NCBI RefSeq assembly: GCF_021976095.1
Contig: NW_025813487.1
Span: forward strand, 13,756,563 to 13,820,562
Length of the DNA: 64,000 nt
Direction of reading: 5' to 3'
Origin: Xenia sp. Carnegie-2017
Taxonomy: Eukaryota; Cnidaria; Anthozoa; Malacalcyonacea; Xeniidae
Shown piece by piece: positions 1 through 12,560 of the stretch. The notes under the pieces are model-generated. The model saw only the letters and a list, made by a program, of their open reading frames with translations. It was not told the DNA's origin and did no database searches. The position numbers and the translations under genes are program-made. Position 1 is the first letter of the stretch, and each line of letters begins with the position of its first letter.

Positions 1-540
1 CAACAATATTTTTCAACATGTTCAAGACTAAACCATTCAGATTATTTATATACACCATGCGAACAGGTTGTTCCTTAATAACACGAAACAGGTCAATTGA
101 CGGCCATTATACAATTAACTCAAATACACGGATTTTACATAAGAGTATTCTATTTTCGCACAATGGTTGTTAGGCTATTTAGAATAATAAAGTCAATGAA
201 AATATCTTAACATCCACACGCTTCCTTACACTAAAGCATGGTGTTTCATGTAAATAAATATAATTTAAAAACTTACATACTCTTTCAGTTGAGCAAATGT
301 ACAATCATAGGCAATACTTAATTAAATGCTGTGCGTTATTTCACAGCATACAACACGCCAGACGTTAGCACCCTACAAATTTGACGCGGAAGTCGACAAA
401 TAAACAGGGCAAGTCGAAAAGTAAAAGAGAAATGTACAACCTCGATGCTTAACGTTTTCGTTTTTCGTCAATTAACTTTGCGGAAATAGAGCTAGATATA
501 ATATGTAGTCATTTCATCGCTACAGTTCTAAAGCCTTTAG
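1..540. other. Non-coding AT-rich stretch
   Basis: No open frame, RNA gene, repeat array or transposon end is recognisable here. It may be upstream or intronic sequence of the candidate exon that follows. Confidence 0.5.
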
Positions 541-806
541 AAATGAAATTTACTACAATATAAGTTATAATTTTTTGGCGGACGAAAACGTGTCTCGCTT
601 CGACCGGCTCATTGCCAGCTTTTCGAAACAAAATATCAACAAGCTGACATTATTAATAAGTAATAGCAGCTCCGCGATTGGATTCAGACAAAACCAAGCT
701 TGCCAGATGGTAGAAAAACCTATTTCTAATTATACAACGGCAGACGTTCGTTTAGCTATTAGTTCAATTTGCCACATTAATAAATCGATTCAGTTTCGAT
801 GGGGCA
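541..806 (+). CDS. Weak candidate exon, possibly the SYCP2 N-terminus
   Basis: An open frame follows an AG after a CTTTAG acceptor-like site at 535-540. There is no in-frame ATG, so if coding it is an internal exon or the start was missed. The translation shows two amphipathic helices (around RFDRLIASFSKQN and TTADVRLAISSICHIN) whose spacing resembles the first helices of the SYCP2 armadillo-like domain, which is otherwise missing upstream of 9,294. A donor-like GTGTTT lies near 807. The resemblance is by pattern only and there are 8.5 kb to the next clear SYCP2 exon, so chance is a serious alternative. Confidence 0.27.
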
Positions 807-1113
807 ATGTGTTTCACATTACCTTTGCCTATAAATTTCCGTTTGCAAGATTTCTTTAGATTCCAAAGCAGAAAACTACTCCATCTTCCTCCTCCCGAGA
901 GATTTCAAGACAATAGGAGCGTTGCTGAGCTTACTAAGCTGGCTAAATTAAAGACACTTTCCAAAATTGTAAATAGCAAATTAACAGTGTTTTAAGACTC
1001 CAAATGACAACCCGCAAGCTCCAATAACGGCTTGCAACGCCTTCCTTTACCCATAAGCCTTTGCAAACGCGATGCAGGAGGTCGGCGTCAAACCGTTGTT
1101 GTTTTCAATAGTT

Positions 1114-2340
1114 TTCACCGTTAATGCTATACGAAATGCTTATCGAACGTTTTATTTTTAAAATTTCATGAAAAGAGCTACGAATTAAAATTTTAAAATA
1201 TCAAAAAGCAACAAGTTACAGTATCTATCATAATGTTGTTGAACTTTATCGGCTCTTACCGAATCTTGGCCGAAGGCAGCACGATATGTTACCAAATATG
1301 GGCGATAGGTGAAGCGCGGGAAAATCTAAAATGAATCCCACAGGAGTAAAAACAATGAAGACTTACGAGCGATTTTTAATTTTTTATTGTGAAAAAAAAA
1401 CAAAGTTATTAAGCATGCTTGGCTTTATTTTGGCCAAAAATTTCTTCAAGAACTAAAATACATCTCCACAACTGTTTTTTTTTTCCAAGATGATTGTATC
1501 ACACACTCAGGTAGCGTTTAAAGAAATGCGTAAATTTTATTTTTCGATGGCAATGTTATGAATTGTATGACAGTGCTCGTTAATCATGTATTTTGTTGAA
1601 AGATGCTCGTATTTGCAATACATTTTCCCTTGTGCTGCTTTTATATCTGCTCTTGTTGATCTCAAATGATTGCTGTATTGGCGATTAGAGGCTACTGTTA
1701 TATTTTAATAATTTATAAGCCGTCGTTTTTATGAAACTGTATTATGACAAATGTTTTGATAAATATATCGCTCTTCTTCTCAACTTATTTTTGATGTTTG
1801 CATTATGAATCTCGTTTTTATTTCAAGTAACTAAATGCTTACAATGAGTGGGCCTCTATCTTTTACATTACGCTCATCTATCTTCTCCATTCATGATATT
1901 TTACAACTGTCTAGTCTTCTCACTCGTGTAAAATGAACAAAGACGTCCCTTCCCGAAATTTCTAAACTCTGTATTGTCATATTGCTTATTATCTGTGTCC
2001 ATGCTTGTTGTGTATCTGTTAGCAGGAGAAAGCTATGATATTAATCATAATTAGCAATGTTTTTATAGTCTTTATGGCTCTTTTAGATTGTAGTATCTGA
2101 TACAGAGATTGACAAGAAACAGCAAGGAAAAGGGAAATATGCCAAAGTGGACTCTTTATCGCTTTTGAAAACAGTCAAAACATCTTTGGCAACGGTATTT
2201 TTATAAAATTTTATATACATCATCAAAACAAAGTAATAACTTCATTGAAATATGATTGGGGAATAAGAATGAATGAAATATAATATCATTAATGGATTTA
2301 ATCTCGCTTGAAAATTTGTTTTCTGACCATAGGCTCTAAC
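1114..2340. repeat. 1.2-kb direct repeat, copy 1
   Basis: This block is repeated nearly base for base at 6,499-7,709, with scattered substitutions and small indels. Both copies begin at a GTTTTCACCGTTAATG motif and end at GACCATAGGCTCTAA. No long open frame is conserved between the copies, and no terminal inverted repeats were found. It could be a dispersed repeat family or a local duplication that brackets 2,341-6,498. Confidence 0.85.
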
Positions 2341-2490
2341 ACTGTTGGTGTTAGTTTTGACTGACGTTTCGTCATCATTAGCAGCAGTCACCTTCAAAGT
2401 CAAGAGTGGTCTCAGAGTCAAAGTTCTCGTAGAAATGTTTGTCAACACGAACACCAACAATCCTTTTCAAGACTGCACTGACCTAAACGC
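2341..2490. mobile_element. Degenerate MITE of the GACGTTTC family
   Basis: The block contains a GACTGACGTTTCGTC core followed by a GCAGTCACCTTC stretch, as in the better preserved copies near 12.75, 17.72, 55.56 and 58.68 kb. The two halves are partly complementary (GTTGGTGTT against AACACCAAC). It sits exactly at the 3' edge of 1.2-kb repeat copy 1. Confidence 0.55.
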
Positions 2491-5400
2491 TCAAAAAAAT
2501 TCTTGTGAGAAAAAAAAAATTGAACACATAACATCACAGGACAGCAAAGGACAAATTATCATGAAAAACAAAAATATAAACAAAGAGAAAATTGTGTAGC
2601 TATCTACTTATGAAAAATATCAATAAACATTTTTTATATTGTAAAAAGACACGAGTCATGCACGGAAAAAGCTGTAATCGCTATGTATAGCACTGTAAAT
2701 ATTCAAATAATGCATTAAAGTGTTACGTTTCTCTGACATAACACTTTTCTTATTGCTGCATGAAGGCAAACCTGTTTAAATAATTATAATGTAGGTGAAG
2801 ATATTTAGCATGTTGTATAATTGTTATTGTACAGACATTATTTATAATATTATGGCCTTGTGTAATGTATGTCAAGAACTTATTAATTCTCAAAAATGCT
2901 AACATTCTTGTTCTTCAGAACTTATTCATTCAAAAATCTTTTGAGCCATGATGAAGTTGAGCACATGCAGCTAAAATTTGCTGTTAATTAGAAATATTTA
3001 TCCATAAAGTTGCCTAAGTTAATGATATAATATTATGCGTGAGTCGACAACAGATTCATTATTTTAGGTTTCTGTCTGCATGTCTTTTTTGAACGAGTAT
3101 TTATGAGATCTCTAATTGGTGATCTAGGTTTACAGTTTAATTGAATAGCTTTCAGGTTTTCTTTTTGAGACATCAGAATGTAACCCTTCTAATATTATCA
3201 ATTAAAAATTTTTTTAAAAAGAGCAAATACCGTTGTTAATGGTCAAAATAATAATGTAATAGTTCTTAATGAAAAAGAGTACGAAGTGGTGAAGGGGAGA
3301 ATGATTCTCGGCGTACTCAGTCTTCCGCTTCCGTTGAAATTACTTTCCTATCAAGAAACTCAACTACACCTGATTGTAAAGGCTAAAAAAATTGGAATTT
3401 ATGTATAATTTGCTACTGTCAAGAGTTGCACTTGTTCATATTTTTTAAAGTAAAAATGTATTAATGGTATTGGTCTATTATATAAATTTGGCAGTACACT
3501 ACGATAATTCACCATGTTTTTTGGTAATGCTTTTGGAATTCCTTGTCTAACTTCACGTGCTAGCAATTGAAGAAAGACTGACGATCTTAGGTTTCTACCT
3601 GTTGAATTTTGACTGTAAATGATGTAAGATTAAGTCATAAAAAGGAAAAGATTTCACTAAGGCACTGCCTCTCAGATCAATGACAGCATGGTGCGCAATT
3701 GTCATTTCACTTGAAGAAAGAATGAAGATGTTTTGGTTTGTTACGTTTTTTTCTGCACAATTTTTGTTTACTGACATATATTTGATGAAATGACCCACAT
3801 TGAATTTTAAAAGGCAAAAACACAAATCACTGTAAGATCATCCTCATGCTTTAATTCAAACCATAAATGAAGGCAAAAAAGCAAGATGAACTTTTTAATA
3901 AACATAATTAGCTCACCTTTTACCATATAACTACAGCATGAGATATGTTCATTAGGTATGAGTTGAGTTTTGATTATTTTGTAAGATGGAATTCGTATTT
4001 GAGTATGTATTTAAAAGCTTTAGTGAAAAAACTTTAAAGATTACAGCATATTTGAATCTGATCGATGTTTAAAATTAACTCACTTGCAAAAAATTTCTAA
4101 CAAGCTTCCTTATAAACTTTTTTGTCCGACGACCCGGTTTAGGAAATATTGCACTAGAAATTTTATCAGACGTAAACTTTATGAAGTTTATGATGTATCA
4201 TTGAACTATAATAGATGGAAGGCTACCGGTAATATAAAAACCAAATAATTTTTCGAAGTCAAATTTGACCTCCAGAAACTCGAAATAAAGAATATTTGTA
4301 GAAGGTATTGTGGCATTAAAGGTGATGGAGCTTGATATTTTTACTGTGAATTATGATGCTAACTATTGAATACCTATTTCGTAATGGAAAATATCAACTG
4401 TGGAAACTGATCGTTCAATTTATACAAATCGGAAACACTTCAGCAAGCATCCTTTACCATGAAAGATTTGTAGGTGCATCTATTTACAGAAGCCCTTAAT
4501 TTGGGAGGATATGACGACTATTATCATATATTATCTAACTTATATTTTTAAACCAAATCTCATGTAAGTTTGAACTAAAAATTGCGTTTTTGAACGTTCA
4601 CGGAGTAACACTAATAATAATTGTTTTGGGTAGAAATACATTTACAAAACTGATGTTTGTTTAGAATTCTATGTGCTTTTCTATGCTACGTTGAAACCAA
4701 AATGCTTTAGTTTTTGGCACATTTGCAGACATACCAAAACAAACAACAACAACAAAGTGCCTTTTAGTAATGGTTGGCCATGCCCGTTATGGCTTCTTTT
4801 ACAAAATTGTAATTGTTAAAAGTTGTGTATACTTGTTAAGTCTCATTTGTGAAAGTTTTGTTTGCCAAATTAAGGCAAAAAAGAATTTGTGTTTGTTTTT
4901 GGAGCGTCGTAGTTTGTACAAGTTATTTTTTCGCTTCTGTCTATTGGCCGTGTGTTTACAATGCGTGGAAAGACTGGGCTCAACTGGCTTCAAAATATTG
5001 ACTGACGAAGGGACGTAGCCTTCCATGTATTTAGTATGAGCCAATATTTACTTTTAAAGCAAACATGTTACGACTTGTCTCACAAAATAATTTTATGGAT
5101 GCACTTGTTAAAATTGAAATGCTATGACAATGAGTAATTGAATATTTACACATGGCAACATATAGACCTAAAATCCATGACTAACCAACAATATTTAATT
5201 TTAATTGAGAAAACAGAGACAAGCCAATTTTCAAATCGAAACAGCAAATTCATTATCAACAACCTACAAAGGGCTTAAACTCTAGGTGTGTAGTAGTGTC
5301 TTCTTTTTGCACAAAATGCTAGTGATGTAATCCAAAATAACATATTTCTGAAGTATAATAAACAACGTCAACATTCCTAAAGTATACAAACAAGCTACAA

Positions 5401-6014
5401 ACTTCAACATTATTAGGGGATGGGCAACAAAATCAATTCCCAAGGCCACGAGGTGAAATGGATAAAGTGGCTAACATTGGTCAATTTCACTGAGAAATGA
5501 AAAGAGCTGCATTATACACAGCAATGACAGTGCCTGGATCATCCCCATTCTGACCAAATACTCACCAGATAGCTAGTTGTTATAAGTACGTAGAGCGTTT
5601 AGACAAACGGCAGATATCGCACGATAGTGACTCAATATGAGCCCTTTCCCAAACAAACTATAATGATAACATGTATCAGGATATCATGTTTGGCACAACT
5701 ATTTCAAAATCAATGGTGAATCTATGGTAAGGGTAGGTCAAAATAAATTTCTGCAGCTCATTCTTGCATACATTTCCATTTCCAAACACTGAACTTTATT
5801 TTCAGTATTTTTCACGGTCTCTTCGAAAACTGAAATTCTTATTTTGCGTGGAAAGATTGGTAACGATACTTCAAATTTCCGGGCAAAAGTAATAGTAGTT
5901 TATTAAAAAGTTGAATGATGGCGCCAAAATATGGAGGAAAGAGATCGATTCTTGAGTTTATTTTCATTATTAAATGAAAGATGACCCGTAACAGCAGTGC
6001 TGCTTCTATTAAAG
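2491..6014. other. Long stretch without a recognisable gene
   Basis: Only short open frames of fewer than about 85 codons occur, none with domain-like composition or convincing splice borders. The base composition is AT-rich and unstructured. The 3' end may contain the 5' UTR or promoter of the exon at 6,015. Confidence 0.55.
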
Positions 6015-6298
6015 ATGCCAAAAAGAAGTGCAAAGTCTGTTGTATTCAGGACTCCTCTTGAGAAACGAAAGTTGAAATCAGCGAGGAATAATTCTCGCAA
6101 TGATGCCTCAAATTATGAAGCTACATCATCTAGTTTTACTGGATTCATAACTTCAACACCAAGAAAAGCCAAAGCTCATAATCGATCCTTATCGCATCAA
6201 AAAGAGGGAAAGGAATCTCCGTTATTTGAGAAAAGCATTAGATTGACTTCTCACAGGAAAGTTGGTCGACCTCCAGGGAAAAATCAAGCTATGTTAAG
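6015..6298 (+). CDS. Exon of an unrecognised Lys/Ser-rich basic protein (probable first exon)
   Basis: An ATG at 6,015 opens a 94-codon frame beginning MPKRSAKSVVFRTP and ending at a donor, TTAAG|GTAGAC, at 6,298. The protein is rich in Lys, Arg, Ser and Thr. It contains Ser/Thr-Pro sites (FRTPLEK, TSTPRK) and an AT-hook-like VGRPPGKN near the exon end. Such composition fits a nuclear, chromatin-associated or cell-cycle-phosphorylated protein, but I do not recognise the family. The upstream in-frame stop near 5,979 supports the ATG as the start. The next exon may be at 7,705, although the splice phases do not match cleanly. Confidence 0.5.
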
Positions 6299-6498
6299 GT
6301 AGACACAACAATATCACAACAATTATTGCAAGCAATTTAACCATGAGTGGTGTGTTAACAAATTTAGTCATGTAAATTTCAAAATATGAAATTTACGTCA
6401 TTATTATTTTCATCAATTTCATTTATTCGTTAGTAAATACTGATATATTAGTATAGTTGGAAAAATTAGACCAAACTAAAACTGCCTGATGAATACAT

Positions 6499-7709
6499 GT
6501 TTTCACCGTTAATGCTATACTAAATGCTTATCGAACGTTTTATTTTAAAATTTCATGGAAAGAGCTACGAATTAAAATTTTAAAATATCAAAAAGCAACA
6601 AGTTACAGTATGTATCATAATGTTGTTGAACTTTATCGGCTCTTACCGAATCTTGGCCGAAGGCAGCACGATATGTTACCAAATATGGGCAATAGGTGAA
6701 GCGCGGGAAAATCCAAAATGAATCCCACAGGAGTAAAAACAATGAAGACTTACGTGCGATTTTTAATTTTTTATTGTGAAAAAAAACAAAGTTATTAAGC
6801 ATGCTTGGCTTTATTTTAGCCAACAATTTCTTCAAGAAATAAAACACATCTCCACAACTGTTTTTTTTTGCCAAGATGATTGTATCACACACTCAGGTAG
6901 CGTTGAAAGAAATGCGTAAATTTTATTTTTCGATGGCAATCTTATGAATTGTATGACAGTGCTCGTAAATCATGTATTTTGTTGAAAGATGCTCGTGTTT
7001 GCGATACATTTTCCCTTTCGTTGCTTTTATATCTGCTCTTGTTGATCTCAAATGATTGCCGATTGGAGGCTACCGTTATATTTTAATAATTTATAAGCCG
7101 TCGTTTTTTTGAAAGTGTATTATGACAAATGTTTTGATAAATATATCACTCTTCTTCTCAACTTATTTTTGATGTTTGCATTATGAATCTCGTTTTTTAT
7201 TTCAAGTAACTAAATGCTTACAATGAGTGGGCCTCTATCTTTTACATTACGCTCATCTATCTTCTCCATTCATGATATTTTACAACTGTCCAGTCTTCTC
7301 ACTCGTAAAATGAACAAAGGCTTCCCTTACCAAAAATCTAAACTCTATATTGTCATATTGTTTATTATCTGTGTCCATGCTTGTTGTGTATCTGTTAGCA
7401 GGAGAAAACTATGATATTAATCATAATTAGCAATGTTTTTATAGTCTCTATGGCTCTTTTAGATTGTAGTATCTGATACAGAGATTGACAAGAAACAGCA
7501 AAAGAGAAATATGCCAAAGTGGACTCTTTATCGCTTTTGAAAACAGTCAAAACATCTTTGGCAACGGTATTTTTATAAAATTTTATATACATCATCAAAA
7601 CAAAGTAATAACTTCATTGAAATATGATTGGGGAATAAGAATGAATGAAATATAATATCATTAATGGATGTAATCTCACTTGAAAATTTGTTTTCTGACC
7701 ATAGGCTCT
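6499..7709. repeat. 1.2-kb direct repeat, copy 2
   Basis: Second copy of the block at 1,114-2,340, in the same orientation. It lies in the presumed intron between the exon ending at 6,298 and the candidate exon at 7,705, so the repeat end supplies the acceptor-like CCATAG used by that exon. Confidence 0.85.
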
Positions 7710-7795
7710 AAACGGTCCAATAAATAATGAAGTTTTTGAAAAATCCATTGAAATGTTATCTCAAGTGTCATCCAATAAGCCTGAAATGCTTCTTG
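7705..7795 (+). CDS. Candidate exon, unrecognised protein
   Basis: After an ATAG acceptor at 7,701-7,704 a frame reads ALNGPINNEVFEKSIEMLS and continues with SNKPEMLLDGETPQM. Composition and helix pattern look protein-like. The frame stays open to about 7,900, but the last part runs into the purine-rich tract and is not credible; no clean donor was identified. It could continue the gene starting at 6,015, but the phase there is 2 and this frame needs phase 0. Confidence 0.35.
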
Positions 7796-7849
7796 ATGGA
7801 GAAACCCCCCAAATGATAAGTTACATTACATTTATGTTTGTTTTTGTTG

Positions 7850-8330
7850 AAGGGGAGGGGAGCATGTTGGGAGGTAGGTGTTCAGAGGGATGTGAAAGGT
7901 GAGGTGAAGGGGATGTGTGGAGATGGTTGGTGAAGATGAAAGAGGGGGTGTAATGAGGAGATGTTAGGTGGAAGAGAGATGAGGGAAGGGGAGGATGGTG
8001 TCCAAGAGGCTGGAGAGGGACAGGGAGTGGATGTGTGTCAGAGAGGATGAGGGAAGGATTAAAGGAGGGATGGAAGAGTGGAGAGGATGGGAAGATGAGA
8101 AGGAGATGAGAGATGGGAGAGGGATGAGTGTGTTGAGATGTGTTGAAAAGAGAGATGTGTGTGATGGGGAGAGAGATGTGTGTTGGAGAGAGGTGTGGGG
8201 AGAGAGTGTGTAAGAGAATGGTGGAGTGGGATGTGCATTGAGTGGAAAGAGAGATACTATGTTGATGGGAGGAAAAGAATGTTAGAAATAGGTGGGGAGA
8301 AAGGTTAAGTGAAGGTGTGGTGGATTTTAA
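7850..8330. repeat. Purine-rich GGA/GAT/GTG tract
   Basis: The + strand is almost entirely G, A and T with a strong purine bias over about 480 bp (runs such as GATGAGGGAAGGGGAGG). There is no exact period. Short open frames here are low-complexity artefacts. Confidence 0.8.
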
Positions 8331-8771
8331 AGGATATGGAAATAGACATTAAGATGGGATAATAATTCATTAAGGATGGGATAATAATTGGAAGATCAAA
8401 TGAGCATCATGGAAATTGTCGCAGTAAGAATTAACACTCTAAAACTTTTTACATACTTCTACATCTGTAAAAGGGATTTATCCACAGACAGAGCAAAAAA
8501 ATTCCCTTGAAGTCCCCTTATAAAGCAATGCAATAGTTATGTTAAGGGCTCTCTAACGGGGTGCATGGGGAGGCTGGCAAAAATTAAAAAAAAATAATCG
8601 TTTAATTTTACTTATATATTCATTTATTGAAGAAAAAAAATATGATATTTCATGTCATGATTAAGTGAATGCAACAGCAAGCTTTGTAGTCCTCTCTCTT
8701 GCACATGTTCACTTGTGTGAAATGCAGTTCATAAAGGCACATTAAGAAATCAAGCAATTTCTGTGATACAC

Positions 8772-8962
8772 AACCTCAGGGACGGCGCTAGAACGCTAAT
8801 TGGGGAGGGGTGTGTATATTCATGTATTCAGTTGTGGGCGAGTGTGATTTCTTTTGAAAGTGATTTGGTTTTCTAAAGAAGTCAGTCGGACACAACTGAA
8901 TATACCAATATACACTCACCCCCCCCACAATTAGCGTTCTACCGCTGACCCTATATAACTCG
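8772..8962. mobile_element. MITE with terminal inverted repeats
   Basis: The left end CGCTAGAACGCTAATTG and right end CAATTAGCGTTCTACCGC are near-perfect inverted repeats. The inner parts, GTATATTCATGTATTCAG and CTGAATATACCAATATAC, continue the pairing. The element is about 190 bp with no coding capacity. A related fragment lies at 51,990-52,080. Confidence 0.8.
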
Positions 8963-9293
8963 AATTTATAAGTACAGACGTACGGAAAACGTCACATTTA
9001 ATAGATGAGAAATTAGATACAGTTTTACTGAGATAGAACTTGTCAGTTATCAAAAGATAAAACCATAGAAAGCCATGAAGTAGTTTCGTGAGTTAGAAGA
9101 ACAGTAGATTTTGAAAGGCAAAATACAAAGCTCTTCTATGTGTCATATTAACCCTTTGTTGCATGAATTTTTTCGCCGACCGAGTTCCATCGTGTTCGGT
9201 GATTGTTGACCTGAAGCAACGCCATGCTGCAAAGGGTCAAGTGACATCGACATTTGTCACTCTTTGGTTCCAATTTATTTATTTATTTCGCAG

Positions 9294-12200
9294 AACATTG
9301 CAGATCTAAGCAAAGAAGGTAAGAATTTTCTATGTGAACGTTGTTCAATTTCTCTATAGGAATGATAGAATCATCGTCATTGTGTTGTATAATTCTTCTC
9401 TCGCAGGAAAGCTTGCCATTAAAAGTTTCGTTCTACCTTACCTGGAGATGGTCGCCGACGAACGAAATGCTCTCATTCAAAGATTTGAGGTGCGTACAAA
9501 CTGGATGAAGTTCAAGTTCACCCTTAAATTGCAGATTTGAAGAAACGATGTTAAATAATCACGACTTTATAAATAATCTTTTCCTTATCGTATTGGTAGT
9601 GTTTACAACCATGCAGTAACAAAATATTAACATTGAACTTGTAGAACTTGTATTGGTGTAGTGTTTATAACCATGCAACAACAGAATGTTAACGTAAAAC
9701 ATGTATAACTGGTATTGGTGGTGTTTATAACCATGCAACAACAATTGGTGGTGTTTATAACCATGCAACAACAGAATGTTAACGTAAAACATATATAACT
9801 GGTATTGGTGGTGTTTATAACCATGCAACAACAGAATAGTAACGTAAAACATGTATAACTTGTATTGATGGTGTTTATAACCATGCAACAACAATTGGTG
9901 GTGTTTATAACCATGCAACAACAGAATGTTAACGTAAAACATATATAACTGGTATTGATGGTGTTTATAACCATGCAACAACAATTGGTGGTGTTTATAA
10001 CCATGCAACAACAGAATGTTAACGTAAAACATATATAACTGGTATTGGTGGTGTTTATAACCATGCAACAACAGAATAGTAACGTAAAACATGTATAACT
10101 TGTATTGATGGTGTTTATAACCATGCAACAACAATTGGTGGTGTTTATAACCATGCAACAACAGAATATTAACGTAAAACATGTATAACTGGTATTGATG
10201 GTGTTTATAACCATGCAACAACAGAATATTAACGTAAAACATGTATAACTGGTATTGATAGTGCTTATAACCATGCAACAACAGAATGTTAACGTAAAAC
10301 ATGTATAACTGGTATTGATGGTGTTTATAACCATACAACAACAGAATGTTAACGTAAAACATATATAACTGGTATTGATGGTGTTTATAACCATGCAACG
10401 ACAATTGGTGGTGTTTATAACCATGCAACAACAAAATGTTAACGTAAAACATGTATAACTGGTATTGATAGTGTTTATAACCATGCAACAACAGAATGTT
10501 AACGTAAAACATGTATAACTGGTATTGATGGTGTTTATAACCATACAACAACAGAATGTTAACGTAAAACATATATAACTGGTATTGATGGTGTTTATAA
10601 CCATGCAACAACAGAATGTTAACGTAAAACATGTATAACTGGTATTGATAGTGTTTATAACCATGCAACAACAGAATGTTAACGTAAAACATGTATAACT
10701 GGTATTGATAGTGTTTATAACCATGCAACAACAGAATATTAACGTAAAACATGTATAACTGGTATTGATAGTGTTTATAACCATGCAACAACAGAATGTT
10801 AACGTAAAACATGTATAACTGGTATTGATGGTGTTTATAACCATACAACAACAGAATGTTAACGTAAAACATATATAACTGGTATTGATGGTGTTTATAA
10901 CCATGCAACAACAATTGGTGGTGTTTATAACCATGCAACAACAGAATGTTAACGTAAAACATGTATAACTGGTATTGGTAGTGTTTATAACCATGCAACA
11001 ACAGAATGTTAACGTAAAACATGTATAACTGGTATTGATGGTGTTTATAACCATGCAACAACAGAATGTTAACGTAAAACATGTATAACTGGTATTGATA
11101 GTGTTTATAACCATGCAACAACAGAATAGTAACGTAAAACATGTATAACTTGTATTGATAATGTTTATAACCATGCAACAACAATTGGTGGTGTTTATAA
11201 CCATGCAACAACAATTGATGGTGTTTATAACCATGCAACAACAGAATATTAACGTAAAACATGTATAACTGGTATTGATGGTGTTTATAACCATGCAACA
11301 ACAATTGGTGGTGTTTATAACCATGCAACAACAATTGATGGTGTTTATAACCATGCAACAACAGAATAGTAACGTAAAACATGTATAACTTGTATTGATA
11401 ATGTTTATAACCATGCAACAACAATTGGTGGTGTTTATAACCATGCAACAACAGAATGTTTACGTAAAACATGTATAACTTGTATTGGTAGTGTTTATAA
11501 CCATGCAACAACAGAATGTTAACGTAAAACATGTATAACTTGTATTGGTGGTGTTTATAACCATGCAACAACAGAATGTTAACGTAAAACATGTATAACT
11601 GGTATTGATGGTGTTTATAACCATGCAACAACAGAATGTTAAGGAAAAACATGTACCTTTAAATCGTACTCGTTCATTTTCATGATTCAATTTTAGGCGA
11701 TAAAATTTCTCAACACTGTAATAGAGTTATTTATCGGTGATTTGGGCCTTGTGGATTCTCTGACAGTTGTGTAAGTATGTTTTTATACGGATAGAAATGT
11801 TTTGTCACAAATAGAATTATATTCATTTTTTTTTTGGGGGGGGGGAGGGTAGGTCGGGTAAATTTAGTATTTTCATTCTTTCTATATTCATTGTAGTAAA
11901 AACTTCGATGTCCTTTTGACTAATGCTGGAGGTAGGAAAGTTTCCATCGTTTTTTCTTGAATATCATGTCATTTTAACGATGTTGTGAAGTGGAAATTTT
12001 CTTGTTTCAGATCTAGAAGTGCAATTGAACATGATCGAGTTAATATGCCGTTTGTTGCCTTCGCCTAAACGAAAATCTCTTGCTCAAACTTGGTTTAATG
12101 ATCATCTCGATTGTCGTCGTGATTTTCTTTCCATTAGAGATTTCGAGTTTGAATCTGTAAGTTAAATTCGCAATCGGTTAAAGTAATCTTTTCCTATTAC

Positions 12201-12560
12201 TTTATGGCTCGTTAACTATGCGTTTTAGCTGCCACTCTTTCTTAGAACTGTCGAGATTAAGTCAATGATTCCCGGAGCATGAGGTGCATGGCTGTTCTAT
12301 ACTGTAATATATAATTAAACTGCACTCTCGCATACTCTGTCTTATCGTTCAGTTTCCTAGCAGATAGTAAAATTATAATAATGGCCCGCATAACCCACGT
12401 CATTTTCAAATTCTCCCCAATTACGTTCCTCTTGAAGACAGCTTAACCAAGATGTTAGTCATACAACAAGAAGTTTGTCAGTTTAAGGTGTCGACTTTTA
12501 TCTTTAGGATTCGCGAAAGTTTGTGAATAACCTGAATGAAAAACAACTTGACAAGAGAAG
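9294..12560 (+). CDS. SYCP2: SYCP2 exons encoding the C-terminal part of the armadillo-like domain
   Basis: Six exons (9294-9318, 9407-9489, 11697-11770, 11897-11931, 12011-12156, 12508-12560) splice in phase into one frame. They encode helices corresponding to the vertebrate segment from HDVSDEGKKQVVESFV to NLVNGMLGDKRR. In this gene the matching pieces read IADLSKEGKLAIKSFV, FDVLLTNAGG, LNMIELICRLLP, LAQTWFND, SIRDFEFES and KFVNNLNEKQLDKRR. The known role of this domain is protein-protein contact on the chromosome axis. The first half of the domain is not found with confidence upstream. The intron 9,490-11,696 is filled by a minisatellite. Confidence 0.9.

Noticed and set aside
6572-6892. 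106-codon minus-strand frame in the 1.2-kb repeat
   Set aside because: Not preserved in the other repeat copy, which has frame-changing indels, and no recognisable domain.
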